A stretch of 64,000 nt of DNA from Clavelina lepadiformis. Lineage: Eukaryota; Chordata; Ascidiacea; Aplousobranchia; Clavelinidae. Under the pieces are notes generated by a model. That model saw only the letters and a list, made by a program, of their open reading frames with translations, had not been told where the DNA came from and searched no databases. A program made the translations under genes and the position numbers. This document shows, in pieces, positions 58,815-64,000 of the stretch; the stretch's first letter is position 1; every line of letters begins with the position of its first letter. Location: assembly GCF_947623445.1 (NCBI RefSeq), contig NC_135241.1, positions 8,620,501 to 8,684,500 of the forward strand, given 5' to 3'.

Positions 58815-61800
58815 TCAATACAACATTCTGTCGGAAGTTTCATCAGCTTTTTGCGAAGCTTGTTTATGGCGTCGTGCTTTGTGATAATCACCAAAGTCTC
58901 TTCGACGTTTGAAAAAGCCGCACTAAAATTGAAAAAATACATATTGCTGTTGCCTATCTACAAAGACTGCGTCTATCACAATAGACTAAATCATTTACCC
59001 TCCACAGGACTAAAACTATAATGACCAACAACACGACGCCAGCAAGCGTAGCAACTGCAACAATCCACCACTTAATTTCTCCTTCGGGTTGAACAATCTA
59101 GGTAACACGAAAATATAACAAACACAAATACGGGAAAATTTAGGTTCTACACATAGTGCTAAAATGCGAAATAATATAAATCGACTTTGGCTATAAATTT
59201 ATAATAAGACGTTGTTTATGTCCACAGACGTATATACCTTATGGGCTAAAAGGCTTGTGGCTAGTTCAGTGGTTAACTGGGAGGACCCATCATAACGCAC
59301 ATTACTACGTTCCATCCAAAGTTGTGCGTTGGAAAATACACGCACTTCGGCAACACCATAGTATTCCTAATTTTGCAGATATAGCGATATCATTAGATAG
59401 ATTCAGAGTGTTTGTTGGAATAAAAGACTTAAAGTTAATAACATGACAAAAAGCAACCGACACATATTGTATAGGAATAGGTTAAAATAGCAAATGAAAA
59501 ATTAGTAAAGTGTATTTCGACACGCACCTCCAAAAATGTACTATTCCAAGCAACAGCTGTGAGCTTTACGAACACTTTTCGGTCACTAACCACTGTTCCT
59601 AACTGGCATGTAAAGTTAAGGCAACTGGCACCTCCCGAACATTTCTGTGTAACAAATTGACAAAGATATTTTCTTGGGTCAACATCTATCATTTTACTTC
59701 ACAACACGACTTTAACTGAAGTGGATTTAAGCTAAGTTACGACTCAAATCAAGATAGGACACTGCTGTTATCTTGGAGTACTGCGGCAAATTGGTTACCA
59801 TTCATAAAGGTGGCTTTAAATTTTGCCTTATTGATAATTTTTCAGATTACTGAAGTTTAATATAAAAAATCCGTTCTTGACACCTAAAGCATTAATCTTT
59901 GATTATTTCATCTACCTTAACCTGACGTTAAATTGAGCGTTTTCAAACATTGGATTCAAGTCAAGCCAATGACATGAATCATTATAAAACTGCTTAAGAT
60001 CAAAAATTAACACTTAACTTTGTGGCGTAATAAATACTTTCACACTTTAGAGTTGGAAATTGTAGCAATTCTAATAGTTATACTGTTATAGACTATACGG
60101 AATAGCAGATACCACCCACCAAGACTTGGAATGAAGATGATGGAGGATCTCTGCTTGACTCTTCAATTTTAACCGCAACTTCCAAACCTAATTTTAAAAA
60201 TAAGTCTGCTCCGAAATATCTTATCATAATGTGACTCAGTTGATGAAACGAAAATAAATTCTTGAGTTTATCAGCAAATGACAAATTAAATGTTTATGAC
60301 TTTGCTGTGTCATAAATAAATCCTATCATACATGTTACACTGTATTACATTTCAATTGAAAAATAACATTTCAGCCTTCTACTACAAACGCGTTATGTTT
60401 ATATGTATCCACGATGCTATGATTATATGTACCGGTTGTACCCACCAGAATCGGCCTGTCTCTTTCTTCTTCGAATCGTTGTTGACGCTAGATTAGCAGG
60501 GCTTGATTCATATGGCAAGTTGAGTGGATTAATCAACTCTTCAGGAATAAAGCAGGTTCTGTTTTGCTCCTCGGCATCTGAGATCTGAGCGAAATTAAAC
60601 GATAAAAATAGCACAACAGCTTGGTAAGGTACGACACAAAAAGATTAAAAGTGATGTTATTATTATCGTTATTGACTTTATTTTATTATGTACACATATG
60701 TTATTGTTATTATTATTGCTGTTAAAAAATTAATATTTCGATCCAAACTAAAAACACAGGAAAAATGCATAAGATAAAAAAGTTTTGTTAGGAATTTCTA
60801 CTAATACAAACAAGATCAACAAAGAATGCATACAAATTCAGCACCTCAAAATCAAGGAGATAAAACAGCCATTTCCCATTGCTAATCTGCTGTGGCCAAC
60901 TTATATTTACGTGGACATCATCAACATCATTATTGCCATAATTGAGAATTTCATAAGTGTGACTGACAATAGAACCTATGAATCGATTAAAGTTTACGGT
61001 AGGAAAGAAATTTTAAAGGTTGGCCGGTTGGAGGATATTGTGCTGTTAAAAATAGTGTACCTGCATCCTGGGGAGTCTTGATGACAGATTCACCCTTCAC
61101 CTCTCCACTGAATTGAAGCTGATCAGCATTTGTAAAACCATCAACTGAGAGACTGACTTGGACCCGAACTGACACTGGATAGGCTTTGTAGTCCAATTTC
61201 GGCTGAGTGCTTGACCTAAAAATTACGAAAACTATGGTTATAAGACAAGGTTATAAGACATCGCAGATTATGAACATCAACCTTAATCATTTACTTCAAA
61301 TAAAACTTCAAAACTCATTCTATTAACATAAAAAAGTGAGCATTACGTTGAGATTTTCATCCTTGTTTCAAATTTGTCCATTTCATAGAGTCTGGGATCA
61401 TTTTCTAATCTAACCGTGACAAGAAGTGAGCTGTCTGTGCGAAAAGGATTGCCGAGCTCACATACTACAAGTGATGTATTTCCAGGTGCATTATTGCATG
61501 ACACGGTAGCGGCCTGAATTTTAGTTCAAAAAAACAAATACTTGTTAACAAAAATGATAAAATTATAATACAAACAAATGACTAAGTATTTCTTTACCAT
61601 AGCACTTTGTTCTAGGAAACCAACGTATATCAAAAAATCCGGTAGAAGAATGAACAGCTTAGCCTGGTGAGCATCTTCTGCAGGGTGGGGATTGCTAACA
61701 TCAAACTCTATCCCAATCTCATCTTGATTGCCAACCAAAAGTAATGGATCCCCGTCTTCTCCAGTGCTGCATGGATTATTACAACGAAAAGTAGCTTTTA

Positions 61801-63904
61801 AATTAAATATTAAAGTATAACACAAAACATAGATGCTTTTACGATGATGGCAACAGCATTATTTGTTGATGCAATTTTTTTTAGCAACTGACTATGTGAA
61901 AAATTATGAAACCATAATATCAAGAATACGAAAGTCGTGGTGTCCAAATACCTTAATGGCAGCCATTTCTTTGATTTTTTTGGAAGAATTACATAGCGAG
62001 CATTGTAAGCCAACTTGCTTTTACATATTTCATCAGGTCCACAATTCTTGGATATATTCACCTAAATACATGTAAACGAGGTCAGAGATGAAAGTTGGGA
62101 TCAGGTTTTTCATGTATACTATGAGAATAACTTTGAGAAAATTTTCAGGTCTAATTAAGGGTAAGGATATATTTCTGTTCCAGCTCAATAGTAATGATTA
62201 ATCCTTCAAAAAACAACCAATTGTGAATTATTTAGTCATTTTTATTTTGTCGCGCATACAATCTGCATGTTTGATTCATTCAGCAAGTGCAGCTACTGAG
62301 CCTTTTCAAGCTCAAATCAGGCTTCAAAATACAGTACATACTTGCGTATAAACCCACTTTTGAAGTTGTAAACATCAGCAAAAAAATGCAGTGGGTTTTT
62401 ACGTTAAACCTAGTATTGTTTTGCAAAAATTTTCATGCTATATTTCTATCAAAACACTTCTGGTAAAAAGGCCTGAGACTGTTGTACCTAAGTCCTGAAA
62501 TATAAACAGTCAGACTATATAACGAAGAGGAACTCAAGTATGAAATTTTGCCTAACAAAATCATTGACGATTGACATAATTGAAATGTTTTCTGCCAACA
62601 AAAACTTTTCTCAATTTTCGGATTCATTTGAAAACTATACAATATACATGCCCGTAGCATTCAACATCGGGATTACCTTATTTTCTACTTCAAGAAAATA
62701 ACCACGCAAAACAACTGTTTGCTTGAAAACAGACTTAAAACATGTCTTTGTATGGATGCACGGCCCCAAAGTTTTATAACGATTGCTGGATTTTAAACAA
62801 ACTTTCGGCGGGAATGATCTTTTACCATGAAATAGGTCTAGTTCTCTGTGCAAGAATTACTTATTTATTGGTATATAATGAATGAATAATGAATTTTCTG
62901 TGTCCCCTGTTAGCCAATAGTAGGCACGGCCTTTTCTTTGCAATCGCTTTTATGTCTAAACAAAATGTGACTTGACGTAATATGTTATAGTTAGTTGTAT
63001 GTAACAGGTAAAGCAGTAATGACAATGCTGACACATTTGAAACATGACTGGTCAACAACCAAAAATCTGCTCATAAAATCGGGGGCATCACATCACGGGA
63101 GCTTTTCCGTTCGAAGCTATCCACTTGCAACAACGATAAGATGCACAGCTAAGAAAAATGCAAGTTACGCACTTGAATTCATATCTAATCTCATGACCTT
63201 AAAGCTTAGGCGAAAGTTTAATTACGGTGATAAATATACCTCATAATAATTTGCTTTCAAAACGATACAATGAATAAAGTTTAATAATTACTTGGAAATC
63301 ATTTGTCCTTGCAGGGAAAGAAACGAAAGTGGGCTTATACACGAAGTATACTTTAAAACTGCCACTAGGATTATCTTTCGAGTTCGGGGCTTCGGGCCCT
63401 AAATATTTACTTTTTCTATCTTTGTACTTGTTAATAGGATAATAAAAAACAAGGTATATTTTAAAATTTAAACACATGTTTAACCTTTTTACTTACAAAG
63501 ATAACTTGTTAAAAAAACTTGCCTGTGATGTGGTTATATTGGCAACATTTTTATTAAATATAGGATAATTGTCTATGGACAACAATTTTCCTTGTAACAT
63601 GTCCGGGTTAATTTCTTTTTTCAAAACATCAAACGTAGCAGACATATCTATTGGTGACAACTTATCTTGAATTTTATTCTGAAATTCAAAAACAAAGTTT
63701 TTTCAAATTTCTAACAAGGCCTTGGCAATTTAACAATATTTGCATACAAAAACTTACCATCACATATACTGGTATTTCAGTACACTTTACTTTCTGCTGG
63801 GATTGTGGAAAAAGTTGCATTGTGTCCGTTTTTATTGCTTGCGACTCCAATGGAATAAAAGTTGCTCTCGAAGACAAATGTTTTGCAAGACGTTCCGCAT
63901 CGAG
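58815..63904 (-). CDS. ITGA6-like: Integrin alpha, laminin-receptor type (ITGA6/3/7-like), C-terminal half
   Basis: Integrin alpha chains pair with beta chains to link matrix to cytoskeleton. Twelve exons give about 555 residues; the N-terminal propeller lies beyond the right edge. Exons: 63758-63904, 63523-63678, 61952-62061, 61598-61766, 61347-61513, 61061-61215, 60845-60975, 60446-60584, 59528-59685, 59238-59366, 58999-59097, 58815-58922 (TGA). Thigh and calf domains match human alpha-6: LDAERLAKHLSSRATF, NKIQDKLSPIDMSA, NCGPDEIC, CELGNPFR, SWPQQISNGKWLFYLL. A furin-type site RRRKRQ (exon 60446-60584) marks heavy/light chain cleavage, as in ITGA3/6/7. The light chain has VAWNSTFLE, then the membrane span after EIKWW and the cytoplasmic start CGFFKR, followed by YHKA as in alpha-6. 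The exon 63523-63678 donor is read as GC (AG/GCAAGT). The donor at 60446 was chosen for phase. Which vertebrate paralogue it equals cannot be decided. Confidence 0.93.
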
Positions 63905-64000
63905 CTAAATAATAGTTTATACATACATTGACAAACTGAAAATGAATCACCTTTAGGCAAAAAAGATAACTGAGGCAAACCATACAAGATATTACGCAGG

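Noticed and set aside
59238-59300. tRNA-like A box (tggctagttcagtggtta) near 59258
   Set aside because: It lies inside an integrin coding exon, no B box follows at the right distance, and the opposite strand reads in frame as conserved light-chain sequence.
60085-60210. Open segment (minus) resembling an extra integrin exon, GLEVAVKIEESS…
   Set aside because: Phases do not fit the neighbouring exons. The donor at 60446 joins the furin-site exon directly to the DVDPRKYLC exon in phase and matches the family length.
62681-62737. Phase-0 open segment SVFKQTVVLRGYF… with splice-like ends
   Set aside because: Cannot be placed against known integrin alpha sequence; probably chance in the large intron.
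63292-63398. Possible extra integrin exon (PEAPNSKDNPSG…)
   Set aside because: Would insert residues absent from the family; the GC-AG alternative fits better. Kept as a possible alternative form in the findings.
1-64000. CRISPR arrays, bacterial operons or plasmid-type features
   Set aside because: No regular direct-repeat/spacer arrays; all genes are spliced and metazoan.

Overview
The window looks like nuclear DNA from a small-genome marine chordate, most likely an ascidian tunicate (Ciona-like). It is A+T-rich, with compact multi-exon genes, introns mostly of 0.1-1 kb with GT-AG ends, and many short hAT-type transposons. The gene set is metazoan: claudin, CBF-beta, a laminin-receptor-type integrin alpha, PDK1, cationic amino-acid transporter and CDC34-type E2. 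The species is inferred; nothing in the sequence names it. Exon models were built by hand from reading frame, splice signals and remembered family sequences, so exon edges are predictions.

Layout. (1) 30-1092, plus strand: last three exons of an unidentified gene. (2) 4261-8692, minus: a PDPK1-type kinase with PH domain whose glycine loop is degenerate and whose activation-loop serine is alanine. (3) 10847-13286, minus: a claudin with a long tail. (4) 14984-19447, minus: a 14-exon SLC7 cationic amino-acid transporter (CAT). (5) 20889-22700: remains of a Ty3/Gypsy element with a younger hAT insertion. (6) 24483-29753, minus: a 13-exon coiled-coil protein of unknown identity. (7) 31577-33339, minus: UBE2R/CDC34. 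(8) 36473-41930, plus: an 11-exon secreted protein with sushi, trefoil, trefoil-like and three more sushi modules, then a C-terminal domain I do not recognise. (9) 44402-49823, minus: CBFB. (10) 50-58 kb: repeat-rich gene-poor DNA with several hAT elements and a tRNA-derived SINE. (11) 58815-63904, minus: the C-terminal half of an integrin alpha, running off the right edge.

The genes do not form a functional cluster. Several relate broadly to cell surface and signalling (claudin, integrin alpha, PDK1), but their adjacency is probably incidental. The items most worth a second look are the PDK1 with altered catalytic and regulatory residues, the sushi/trefoil protein with the orphan C-terminal domain, the unidentified coiled-coil gene, and the repeat families: hAT elements with clean target-site duplications, a SINE with A and B boxes, and a three-copy unclassified repeat.
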